Assembly: GCA_038061815.1 (NCBI GenBank)
Contig: JBBTYK010000021.1
Span: forward strand, 1-5,185
DNA: 5,185 nt
DNA from: JBBTXJ01 sp038061815
Lineage (GTDB): Bacteria > Patescibacteriota > Patescibacteriia > Magasanikbacterales > JBBTXJ01
Reading direction: 5' to 3'
A program made the position numbers and the translations under genes. Every line of letters starts with the position of its first letter. Position 1 is the first letter of the stretch. The notes below the pieces were generated by a model, which worked only from the letters and a program-made list of their open reading frames with translations, was not told the origin of the DNA and did no database searches. Shown here piece after piece: positions 1 to 5,185 of the stretch.

Positions 1-1158
1 CTGTTGATGGTGGCACGCAAAAAACTCGGATGGGCGCTACCCGCACTCACCATTGCGGCGATTGCAACGCTCCATCCGATGGCAACGGTGCCTGCGCTCA
101 TCCTCACGGTCTTCACGATACTCGTGATACGCGGAGCGCGGTTGCGCATTGCGGCGCCGGCTGCGTTGGTGACGGCGCTCCTCATGCCCGCGCTGTTTTT
201 CGTGAACGAGTGGCAAAAAACCCACGCCATTCCTTCGCTCGGCGAACTTGCGGCTCGCGCGGCATCGCGGTTTGCCGTTGATATTGACGCGCTGCCGCTT
301 CAAAACAGTTTTTATGCGCTTCCCAATTTCACATACACACTCCGTATCATGATATGGATATTCGCGCTGGGTTGCATAGTGTACGGCATCGCGGCGTTGC
401 GCAATCGCGCATTCATGCGTCCCTATCTCTGGACTGCCGGCATTCTTGCCGTCAGCACGGCGCTCGCTCACTTTTTGACGGCGCTGCCTGACGTCATCTC
501 CTATGAACAATTTGATTACTCGCTCCGCATGCTGTGGATGATGGGGTTCACGCTCCTGCCATTCTTTTGGTATGGCGGCCTGGCCGCCATCAACCGCCTC
601 CAGCGAACACATTGGTCTGTCCAAGGCCTGCTGGTAATAACGCTTACCGCCGGCCTCACCGCGAATCTCTATCTGCTCTATCCGCGCGTTGACCGCATGG
701 TGAATCATCGCGGTTACAGCACCGGAGCCGCAGACCTCATCGCCGCAGAATTTATTGATTTTCAAAACCCGAATGGCAACTACGCGGTGCTCGCCAATCA
801 ATCTGTTGCCGCTGGAGCGCTCCGGCAGCTCGGATTCAAATACGAATTCCGCACGAAGGACGGGCCCGTCTATTTCTATCCGGTGCCCACCGGCGGGCCG
901 CTGTATCAGTATTATCTGGACATGATTGACAAGGGGCCGACGACGGACATCGCTAAAGCGGCGCTGGAATACACCGGCGCAGAACGAGTATATTTTGTAC
1001 TCAACGATTATTGGTGGCGCGATTACCGCATCGCAAACGAAGCAAAAAAATACGCCGACTGGTGGACGGACATCGCCGGCGGCGCGATTCACATTTTTGC
1101 GTGGCAGCGTAATCGCGACATGGGCTGGCTCACGGTTGAGCAGTTTACTAAAGAATGA
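1..1158 (+). CDS. Polytopic membrane protein, C-terminal part (5' end outside window); possible envelope glycan/glycosyltransferase-C-like protein
   Basis: The reading frame is open from the first base of the window and ends at TGA 1156-1158, so the gene probably begins upstream. An ATG at nt 7 could start it, but nothing resembling a ribosome site can be judged there. About seven hydrophobic segments fall near residues 9-22, 28-42, 49-68, 113-132, 141-160, 176-196 and 207-226 (counted from codon nt 4). A soluble tail of about 155 residues follows and is rich in aromatic residues (YFYPVPTGGPLYQYYLDMI at 290-308, YFVLNDYWWRDY at 330-341). This layout resembles uncharacterised CPR-bacterial membrane proteins and the C-terminal halves of lipid-linked-sugar (GT-C) glycosyltransferases. 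No catalytic acidic loop is visible, because that would lie in the missing N-terminus. The glycosyltransferase gene nearby fits an envelope-glycan role. Function is inferred; the membrane topology is clear. Confidence 0.8.
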   Translation: MLMVARKKLGWALPALTIAAIATLHPMATVPALILTVFTILVIRGARLRIAAPAALVTALLMPALFFVNEWQKTHAIPSLGELAARAASRFAVDIDALPLQNSFYALPNFTYTLRIMIWIFALGCIVYGIAALRNRAFMRPYLWTAGILAVSTALAHFLTALPDVISYEQFDYSLRMLWMMGFTLLPFFWYGGLAAINRLQRTHWSVQGLLVITLTAGLTANLYLLYPRVDRMVNHRGYSTGAADLIAAEFIDFQNPNGNYAVLANQSVAAGALRQLGFKYEFRTKDGPVYFYPVPTGGPLYQYYLDMIDKGPTTDIAKAALEYTGAERVYFVLNDYWWRDYRIANEAKKYADWWTDIAGGAIHIFAWQRNRDMGWLTVEQFTKE

Positions 1159-2023
1159 TGCTTTCTTCTTTCGCGGATTCCTCCGCCCGCCCCGCTACAT
1201 ATACATCGTAGTTGAATTCATCTGCGCCAACCAATTCCGCGCGGCCCTCAATAACCGCCTCAAACGGCCGACACGCAAAACAACCGCCGTCAGGACATGA
1301 AAACGTCCCCAGCTGCCGCGCCACTTTTATGCGTTGCGCGATGCCGAGCACCTTCGCTCGCGCCTCCTCGCGCACCGGCAACGTTTGTTGCGCGGGTTCA
1401 TCATCGTTGGCGAGATACCAATAGCTCGCTCTCGTCACCGGCCGCGGCTGGCACTGTGACACCAACAGATAATAGATGGGCAATTGCAATGAATCCGCGT
1501 CTTCTTCGTGACGTCCGGTTTTGAAATCAATGATGTGCACGCTCTCGATTTCCGGAAGGTACTCCAACCAGTCAATGCGGCCGCATAGGATGATATTTTC
1601 CTCCTCGGACAGCCAAAAATGCGGTAAGTCCTGTTGGATTTTCACCGCGAGCCGCGTGAGCGGACCCGGGTTCTGGGTAACGCGCCACAGCATTTCTTTT
1701 CCGCGCGCCTTGTACTGATTTTCCTGCTCGTCATTCGGAAATCCGCCCTTTTTCCCTTTCACTTTTTCCCATACGCGGTCAAACCGCACCGCGAGCGGTT
1801 CGCGGAATCGCTCATCTTTCGGCAACACTGAAAGAGATTCCAACGTCTCGTGCACGGTCTGCCCGAGCGCCAGATGCGGGCTCATCAATTTTATTTTGTG
1901 GCCCGTGTTCGGGTCGCGATAAACGTTTTTCAAAAAATACGCGCGCGGACATTTCAAAAAATCACCGATGGAGGTGTGTGAAACCCAGACGGCCGTGTAT
2001 TTATCGCCAGACATAATACTCAT
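1148..2023 (-). CDS. PD-(D/E)XK (RecB/Cas4-like) nuclease with putative Fe-S cysteine cluster
   Basis: This is a predicted single-strand DNA exonuclease or endonuclease of the RecB/AddB/Cas4 fold, 291 aa from the chosen start. The motifs occur in family order. They are SHTSIGDFLKCPRAYFL (residues 15-31), the GQTVHETLE helix with H58, GRIDWLE with metal-binding D151, IIDFKTG with D166 and K168 as the DxK core, and QLPIYY (Q180, Y184). Four cysteines (C25, then C243, C248, C251) could hold a 4Fe-4S cluster that staples the N- and C-termini, as in AddB and Cas4. The open frame reaches 2107, but that start would overlap the upstream glycosyltransferase by 71 nt and adds no recognisable sequence. 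ATG 2023 lies 13 nt after that gene's stop, and ATG 2014 is a close alternative. Neither has a good Shine-Dalgarno, so translational coupling is likely. The 3' end overlaps the convergent membrane-protein gene by 11 nt. No helicase or cas gene is adjacent. Role is probably DNA repair or recombination; exact activity is unknown. Confidence 0.88.
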   Translation of the reverse strand: MSIMSGDKYTAVWVSHTSIGDFLKCPRAYFLKNVYRDPNTGHKIKLMSPHLALGQTVHETLESLSVLPKDERFREPLAVRFDRVWEKVKGKKGGFPNDEQENQYKARGKEMLWRVTQNPGPLTRLAVKIQQDLPHFWLSEEENIILCGRIDWLEYLPEIESVHIIDFKTGRHEEDADSLQLPIYYLLVSQCQPRPVTRASYWYLANDDEPAQQTLPVREEARAKVLGIAQRIKVARQLGTFSCPDGGCFACRPFEAVIEGRAELVGADEFNYDVYVAGRAEESAKEESIIL

Positions 2024-2036
2024 TGTGACTGATTCA

Positions 2037-3170
2037 TCACAAAGATACAAGCCGTCCAAACGCGGCGCGCCACGCATCATGGTTCCCGGCCTCCACCAGC
2101 CATCCATTTACTCCATCGGCAACAATCTCCGGCACACCGCCCACGCGCGACGCCAGCACCGGAATCCCCTGCCGCAATGCCTCCACGATAATCGTCGGAC
2201 AATTTTCATGCGCGAGCGAGGGGAACAACAGACAATCGGTTTCTTTGAACACTTCTTTTACTCGTACGAGCGGCAAACGGCCGTGAACGTGAATCCACGG
2301 GATTTCCGCCGCCCGCTGCCGCACCGCATCCATCAACGGACCGTCGCCCACCACATTGACGACGCACGCGCCGCCGGGGATTTCCCGCACCATATCAAGC
2401 AAAAACAGGATTCCCTTGTGCGACGCCAGCTGTCCCACAAACAGAAATCGCAACGGTCGCGTTGGACGCCACGAAACAAGCAAGTTTGTTGCAGGCGGAC
2501 ACCACACGATTTTTTCAAACGCGCTGTTCGAAAAAAAGCCGCGCGTCCAATGTTCGTTCCACACCCATTCCGAAGGCGCGCGAACCGTAGTTGGCGAGCC
2601 CAGCATCCGCCGCGTCAATGTCCGATACGCACGCGTCGGCAGCCCGCGATGCTCCCACGCATCTTCTTTGCCGTGCCACACCAATCCGCTCGGCGTGATG
2701 AGCTGCACATCATGCAAAAAATGAGACCACGCGAACGGCGGTTTGAGAGCGCGCGTTTTTTGAGAACGCAGCAGATACTGTCGCAGAGCGATGGCAGTGG
2801 TAATACCGATGCCCTTGAGATTGTGTGTGCGAATTTCTTCCGGCTCAATCTGCTTGAGCACCCGGCGCGTCACGAACCACGCATGGATGTTGAGCGTATC
2901 CATGATGTGCCACAGAAAACGGACGGGGGCGGTGTGGCGATAATCGTTGCGATACCAAAAGAGATTCAACGGATAATACCGATACACGCGGATGCCGTCC
3001 TCGACGGAAAGCCGCGGCGCGAGCGACGAAACGCCGCCGAACGGCCGCGTGGTCAGCACGGCCACTTCGTGGCCGCGGTCGCGCAATTCCCGCGCTTCCT
3101 GTGCCACAACAACTTCCGCGCCGCCGCGGCCGTGAGGAGGGTAGAGGTTGGTGATGATGAGGATGCGCAT
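2037..3170 (-). CDS. GT4-family (glycosyl transferases group 1) glycosyltransferase
   Basis: This is a cytoplasmic GT-B-fold retaining glycosyltransferase that moves a sugar from a nucleotide-sugar donor to an envelope acceptor; donor and acceptor cannot be told from sequence. The 377-aa product opens with the Rossmann strand MRILIITNLYPP and the glycine loop GRGGAE (14-19). The C-terminal donor domain carries FVGQLASHKG (244-253, K252), VVGDGPL (273-279), HGRLP (296-300) and the EX7E motif E322...E330, followed by GIPVLASRVGGVPEIV and GVNGWLVE. An in-frame TAA at 3179-3177 lies three codons before ATG 3170, so this is the earliest possible start. The only purine-rich stretch (GAGAGGCGAG, 3193-3184) is rather far upstream. 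The protein ends about 17 residues after the GWLVE motif, at TGATGA, so the closing C-terminal helices usual for GT4 enzymes are short or missing. It is probably first in a two-gene operon with the nuclease. Confidence 0.93.
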   Translation of the reverse strand: MRILIITNLYPPHGRGGAEVVVAQEARELRDRGHEVAVLTTRPFGGVSSLAPRLSVEDGIRVYRYYPLNLFWYRNDYRHTAPVRFLWHIMDTLNIHAWFVTRRVLKQIEPEEIRTHNLKGIGITTAIALRQYLLRSQKTRALKPPFAWSHFLHDVQLITPSGLVWHGKEDAWEHRGLPTRAYRTLTRRMLGSPTTVRAPSEWVWNEHWTRGFFSNSAFEKIVWCPPATNLLVSWRPTRPLRFLFVGQLASHKGILFLLDMVREIPGGACVVNVVGDGPLMDAVRQRAAEIPWIHVHGRLPLVRVKEVFKETDCLLFPSLAHENCPTIIVEALRQGIPVLASRVGGVPEIVADGVNGWLVEAGNHDAWRAAFGRLVSL

Positions 3171-3257
3171 ATTGGTTTATTTCTCGCCTCTCGGACCAGG
3201 CGCGGTCGAGGCGTGGTGCCCCGAACGAAACATCGCGAGTGCCGAAGCGGGCCTGGT

Positions 3258-3276
3258 GTCCCGACCCTGTCGGGAC
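3258..3276. repeat. Hairpin, perfect 8-bp stem with 3-nt loop
   Basis: GTCCCGAC (3258-3265) pairs exactly with GTCGGGAC (3269-3276) around a CCT loop. No T-tract follows on either strand, so it is not a standard intrinsic terminator. It is the first of three hairpins in a row and shares CCCTGTCG with the palindrome downstream of dnaB. Confidence 0.7.
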
Positions 3277-3278
3277 GA

Positions 3279-3291
3279 GCTCGGCACGAGC
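3279..3291. repeat. Short hairpin, 5-bp stem with 3-nt loop
   Basis: GCTCG (3279-3283) pairs with CGAGC (3287-3291) around GCA. It overlaps an 8-bp palindrome CGAGCTCG (3276-3283), which could form as an alternative to the hairpin on its left. Alone it is weak; it is listed because it sits between two stronger hairpins. Confidence 0.45.
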
Positions 3292-3298
3292 GTAGCGA

Positions 3299-3318
3299 AC
3301 GGCCGCGCTGGCGGCCGT
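3299..3318. repeat. Strong GC hairpin, perfect 8-bp stem with 4-nt loop
   Basis: ACGGCCGC (3299-3306) pairs exactly with GCGGCCGT (3311-3318) around GCTG. Seven of the eight pairs are G:C, so the fold should be stable in RNA or single-stranded DNA. There is no T-run on either side, which argues against rho-independent termination. Confidence 0.7.
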
Positions 3319-3355
3319 GAGCGTGTTGAGTGAGTGGGCACCCGCCGAGGGGTCC

Positions 3356-3431
3356 CTGACGGGCCGAGCGAGCGGAGGCCCCGGATACCGCGCCTGACGA
3401 GCCGAGCGAGCGCAGGCCCCGGACACCGCGC
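3356..3431. repeat. Tandem direct repeat, two 38-bp copies
   Basis: Copy one (3356-3393) and copy two (3394-3431) match at 35 of 38 positions. The differences are at unit positions 7 (G/A), 20 (G/C) and 31 (T/C). Each unit begins CTGACG, contains GCCGAGCGAGCG and AGGCCCCGGA, and ends ACCGCGC. The copies abut with no spacer, so this is not a CRISPR. Thirty-eight is not a multiple of three and the repeat lies outside any supported gene, so a protein repeat is unlikely. Confidence 0.85.
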
Positions 3432-3459
3432 CCAACTATCCACCGTGCATCCCCAGTAA

Positions 3460-3488
3460 TTCACCTGCCATGCGTTGCGCAGTATAGA
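3460..3488 (+). promoter_or_regulatory. Possible sigma70-type promoter for dnaB
   Basis: TTCACC (3460-3465) and TATAGA (3483-3488) each match four of six consensus bases with a 17-nt spacer, about 20 nt upstream of the dnaB ATG. An overlapping alternative is TTGCGC (3475-3480) with TACACT (3498-3503), also at 17 nt, which would leave almost no leader. This is a pattern match only and is weak. Confidence 0.3.
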
Positions 3489-3510
3489 TGCATGAGGTAC
3501 ACTGAACCCC

Positions 3511-4929
3511 ATGCCCGACATCCTGGAAAAAATCCCGCCGCAGAGTCTGGAAGCCGAGCGGTCCGTCCTTGGCGCCATCCTCCTTGACAAGGAGGTGTTC
3601 TTCAAAATCGCGGACATCCTCCATCCGGAAGATTTCTACAAAGACGCCCATGGGTATATTTACGAGAGTACGGTTGATTTGTCAAACAAAAATGAAGCGG
3701 TGGACATCCTGACGGTCTCTGCGCGGTTGGAGGAAAAAGGACAACTGGAGAAAATCGGCGGCCGCACGTATCTCGCGGAACTCACGAACAGCGTCCCCTC
3801 CACCGCGAACGCCGTCAATTATGCGCAGATTGTGCATCGCAAGGCAACGCTCCGGCGATTGCTGCACGCGGCAAACAACATCATGGAGCTTGGCTATCAC
3901 GAAGAGGATGAACTGGAAAAAATTCTGGACGACTCGCAACGTGAACTATACAGCGTTTCGCAGACGTACTTGAGCCAGACGTTCCTTCCCATCCGCAGCG
4001 TGCTTGCCGATACGTTTGAACGCATTGACGAACTCCATCGCCAAAAAGGAAAACTGCGCGGCATCTCTACGGGCTTCACCGCGCTGGACAACCTCCTCGC
4101 TGGGTTGCAAAAATCCGACCTCGTGGTGCTGGCCGCGCGACCGTCAGTGGGAAAAACATCGCTCGCCCTTGACATCGCGCGCCACGTGGCCGTAAAAGAA
4201 AAGATACCGGTGGGCATCTTTTCACTTGAAATGAGCAAAGACCAGCTGGTTGACCGTCTGCTCTGCGCCGAGGCGCATGTTGACCTTTGGCGCATGCGCA
4301 CCGGACGCTTGTCCGACCGTCCCGAGGATGATGACTTCCCGCGCATCGGCCACGCGATGGGCGTGCTGTCCGAAGCGCCCATTTTCATTGACGATTCGCC
4401 GAACGTCAACATCATGCAAATTCGCGCCAAAGCGCGGCGGCTACAGGCGGAACACGGGCTTGGACTCATCATGGTGGACTATCTACAACTGATGGAATCC
4501 CGCCAGCACACGGAAGAAAATCGCGTGCAGGAGGTGGCGGAAATTACGCGCGGACTAAAGAGCATTGCGCGTGAGCTGTCGATTCCGGTGCTTGCCCTCT
4601 CGCAGTTATCGCGCGCGGTGGAGATGTCAAAACCGGCCATTCCGAAGCTGTCACATTTGAGGGAATCCGGATCAATTGAACAGGATAGCGACGTGGTATT
4701 ATTTATCTATCGCAAAGCCGCCGACCGCAATTATCGTTTGGAAGATATCCCGCCCGATGAGCGCCGCACCGCGGAAATCCACATAGCCAAGCACCGCAAC
4801 GGCCCGACCGGTCTCATCAAAATGATTTTTGACGAGGAGCGCGCCAGTTTCCGCAGTTTGGATACGCAGTTTGCGAATGTTGCTCCGTTGCCGCCGCAAC
4901 CGCAGCCAGTCAAAGTACCACAGTTTTAA
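3511..4929 (+). CDS. dnaB: Replicative DNA helicase DnaB
   Basis: This is the hexameric 5'-3' helicase that unwinds DNA at the replication fork and interacts with primase. The 472-aa length is normal and the gene is complete. Residues about 8-110 are the N-terminal collar domain (PPQSLEAERSVLGAILLD), followed by a linker helix near 160-185. The RecA-like C-terminal ATPase starts at GISTGFTALDNLLAGL. Visible motifs are Walker A ARPSVGKT (209-216, K215), SLEMS with E240, Walker B LIMVDYLQL (D323), LALSQLSR with Q365, LRESGSIEQDSD (383-394) and AKHRNGPTG with K427 and R429. H382 replaces the aspartate usual just before LRESG. No intein interrupts the Walker A region. A short proline-rich tail (459-471) closes the protein. 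An in-frame TGA at 3493-3495 fixes ATG 3511 as the earliest ATG start. GAGG at 3494-3497 is a distant (13-nt) Shine-Dalgarno at best. Confidence 0.98.
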   Translation: MPDILEKIPPQSLEAERSVLGAILLDKEVFFKIADILHPEDFYKDAHGYIYESTVDLSNKNEAVDILTVSARLEEKGQLEKIGGRTYLAELTNSVPSTANAVNYAQIVHRKATLRRLLHAANNIMELGYHEEDELEKILDDSQRELYSVSQTYLSQTFLPIRSVLADTFERIDELHRQKGKLRGISTGFTALDNLLAGLQKSDLVVLAARPSVGKTSLALDIARHVAVKEKIPVGIFSLEMSKDQLVDRLLCAEAHVDLWRMRTGRLSDRPEDDDFPRIGHAMGVLSEAPIFIDDSPNVNIMQIRAKARRLQAEHGLGLIMVDYLQLMESRQHTEENRVQEVAEITRGLKSIARELSIPVLALSQLSRAVEMSKPAIPKLSHLRESGSIEQDSDVVLFIYRKAADRNYRLEDIPPDERRTAEIHIAKHRNGPTGLIKMIFDEERASFRSLDTQFANVAPLPPQPQPVKVPQF

Positions 4930-4936
4930 TCTCATC

Positions 4937-4994
4937 GTCATTTCGAGCGAAGTCGAGAAATATAATTAGATTCCTCGACAGGGCTCGGAATGAC
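4937..4994. repeat. 58-bp imperfect palindromic repeat (GTCATT...AATGAC type)
   Basis: The left arm 4937-4961 (GTCATTTCGAGC...) and right arm 4970-4994 (...CTCGGAATGAC) are 25 nt each. They are complementary except for one central three-base block and two single mismatches that allow G-T pairing. The loop is 8 nt, ATAATTAG (4962-4969). Similar sequences ending in GTCATT with CGAGC / GTCGAG cores are dispersed repeats in many bacterial genomes, so this is probably a copy of such an element; only one copy is in the window. No T-run follows on the plus strand (there is an A-run), so it is a poor terminator for dnaB. Confidence 0.8.
4961..4966 (+). promoter_or_regulatory. Consensus -10 box (TATAAT) in the palindrome centre, possibly driving the YbaB-family gene
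   Basis: TATAAT matches the sigma70 -10 consensus exactly and lies 36 nt before the ATG of the downstream gene. No good -35 element sits 16-18 nt upstream; the sequence there is the palindrome's left arm (GTCATTT). It may be a weak promoter carried by the repeat or chance in an AT-rich loop. Confidence 0.25.
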
Positions 4995-5002
4995 AAAAAA
5001 AT

Positions 5003-5185
5003 ATGTTCAATAAACTCAAACAATTCAAACAGATGCGCGACCAGGCAAAAAATTTGCAGCAAACGCTCTCCACCGAGCACGTGGAAAGCACGGCCGCGTG
5101 GAATAAAATTAAAATTGCCATGGATGGAAATCTGACGGTGACATCGGTGGATATTGACCCCGAACTTCTGACCGTGGACAACAAA
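5003..5185 (+). CDS. ybaB: YbaB/EbfC-family nucleoid-associated DNA-binding protein, N-terminal part (cut by window end)
   Basis: The first 61 codons are present and the frame is open at the window end; the full family length is about 100 residues. Family members are small homodimers that bind DNA and associate with the nucleoid. Residues 1-22 form a charged amphipathic helix (FNKLKQFKQMRDQAKNLQQ). After this come the strand IKIAMDGNLTVTSVDIDPELL (36-56) and the start of the next helix. This matches the YbaB pattern of helix, then a glycine-containing hairpin, then IDPxLL. The usual glycine-rich stretch before the first strand is replaced by STEHVESTAAW. An in-frame TGA at 4991-4993 makes ATG 5003 the earliest ATG start. 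The start lies 8 nt after the palindrome, whose GGAAT end (4987-4991) is the only Shine-Dalgarno-like sequence. It follows dnaB by 73 nt, so co-transcription is plausible. Confidence 0.85.
   Translation, partial: MFNKLKQFKQMRDQAKNLQQTLSTEHVESTAAWNKIKIAMDGNLTVTSVDIDPELLTVDNK

Larger units (their letters stand above)
3171..3510. other. 340-bp divergent intergenic region, structured and GC-rich
   Basis: This gap separates the divergent glycosyltransferase and dnaB genes. Its left and central part (about 3190-3432) is very GC-rich and carries three adjacent hairpins and a tandem repeat, annotated separately. A 10-bp inverted pair, CAGGCGCGGT (3197-3206) and ACCGCGCCTG (3387-3396), brackets most of it. 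The right end (3433-3510) is less GC-rich and holds the likely dnaB promoter. I find no tRNA, no rRNA fragment and no convincing short gene. Open frames crossing it on both strands look like by-products of high GC content. Confidence 0.8.

Noticed and set aside
37..1092. 351-codon minus-strand open frame opposite the membrane-protein gene
   Set aside because: Its translation is rich in Arg, Cys and His without recognisable domains, while the plus-strand frame gives clean membrane segments. It is an antisense shadow of GC-rich coding sequence.
1128..1141. Intrinsic terminator for the membrane-protein gene
   Set aside because: GCTCA/TGAGC around CGGT is only a 5-bp stem inside coding sequence, followed by AGTTTAC rather than a T-run.
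1148..2023. Cas4 of a CRISPR system
   Set aside because: The fold and cysteines are Cas4-like, but no cas1, cas2 or repeat array is present and the partner gene is a glycosyltransferase, so only a general RecB-like nuclease call is justified.
2024..2107. Longer N-terminus for the nuclease, starting at 2107
   Set aside because: It would overlap the glycosyltransferase by 71 nt, and the added residues match the nuclease fold nowhere; the conserved part begins after ATG 2014.
1968..3320. 450-codon plus-strand open frame opposite the glycosyltransferase
   Set aside because: The product is Arg/His/Pro-rich, low in structure and lacks motifs, whereas the opposite strand encodes a clear GT4 enzyme. 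The length is a GC effect.
3356..3431. CRISPR array
   Set aside because: Only two copies, directly abutting with no spacers, and no cas operon nearby.
2845..3617. Minus-strand open frames covering the intergenic region (2845-3435 and 3177-3617)
   Set aside because: They run through hairpins and tandem repeats and overlap dnaB or the glycosyltransferase. Translations are Arg/Ala/Ser-rich with no domain.
4135..4158. Intein insertion at the DnaB Walker A site
   Set aside because: This is a frequent intein site in DnaB, but the motif ARPSVGKTS is continuous and the protein has normal length.
4930..5002. Rho-independent terminator after dnaB
   Set aside because: The palindrome is long enough to fold, but an A-run, not a T-run, follows on the dnaB strand, and the other strand shows no T-run after it.
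4966..5184. 72-codon minus-strand open frame over the YbaB-family gene
   Set aside because: It ends inside the palindromic repeat, giving the typical spurious CHSE tail, and is antisense to a recognisable YbaB-family protein.

Overview
This 5.2 kb window is ordinary bacterial chromosome, GC-rich and tightly packed. It holds five protein genes: two complete on the minus strand, one complete on the plus strand, and one cut off at each window edge. Several points suggest a Patescibacteria/CPR (Parcubacteria-like) genome. The multi-pass membrane protein has a C-terminal domain of a kind I associate with that group. A surface-type glycosyltransferase lies next to a small RecB-like nuclease, the EbfC/YbaB-family protein sits directly after dnaB, and a GTCATT...AATGAC palindromic repeat is present. 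This is an inference from gene style, not a proven placement. TGA, TAA and TAG all end genes here, so the recoded-TGA lineages (Absconditabacteria, Gracilibacteria) are unlikely.

Region by region: 1-1158 (+) is the C-terminal part of a polytopic membrane protein. It converges on, and overlaps by 11 nt, a PD-(D/E)XK nuclease with a putative iron-sulfur cysteine set (2023-1148, -). Thirteen bases upstream of that nuclease is a GT4-family glycosyltransferase (3170-2037, -), and the two form a likely minus-strand operon. A 340-bp divergent intergenic region (3171-3510) separates this operon from dnaB. It is unusually structured, with three consecutive GC-rich hairpins, a 38-bp unit repeated twice in tandem, and a weak dnaB promoter in its less GC-rich right end. 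dnaB (3511-4929, +) encodes a complete replicative helicase with no intein. After it comes a 73-bp gap, mostly filled by a 58-bp imperfect palindrome with a consensus TATAAT at its centre. The start of an EbfC/YbaB-family nucleoid-associated protein gene (5003 to the window end, +) follows.

Functionally, the left half looks like envelope glycan or surface-polymer biosynthesis plus a DNA-processing nuclease. The right half is core replication and nucleoid maintenance. I see no clear defence system, CRISPR array, prophage, transposase, tRNA or rRNA. The parts most worth checking are the intergenic repeats, the cysteine spacing of the nuclease and the shortened C-terminus of the glycosyltransferase.
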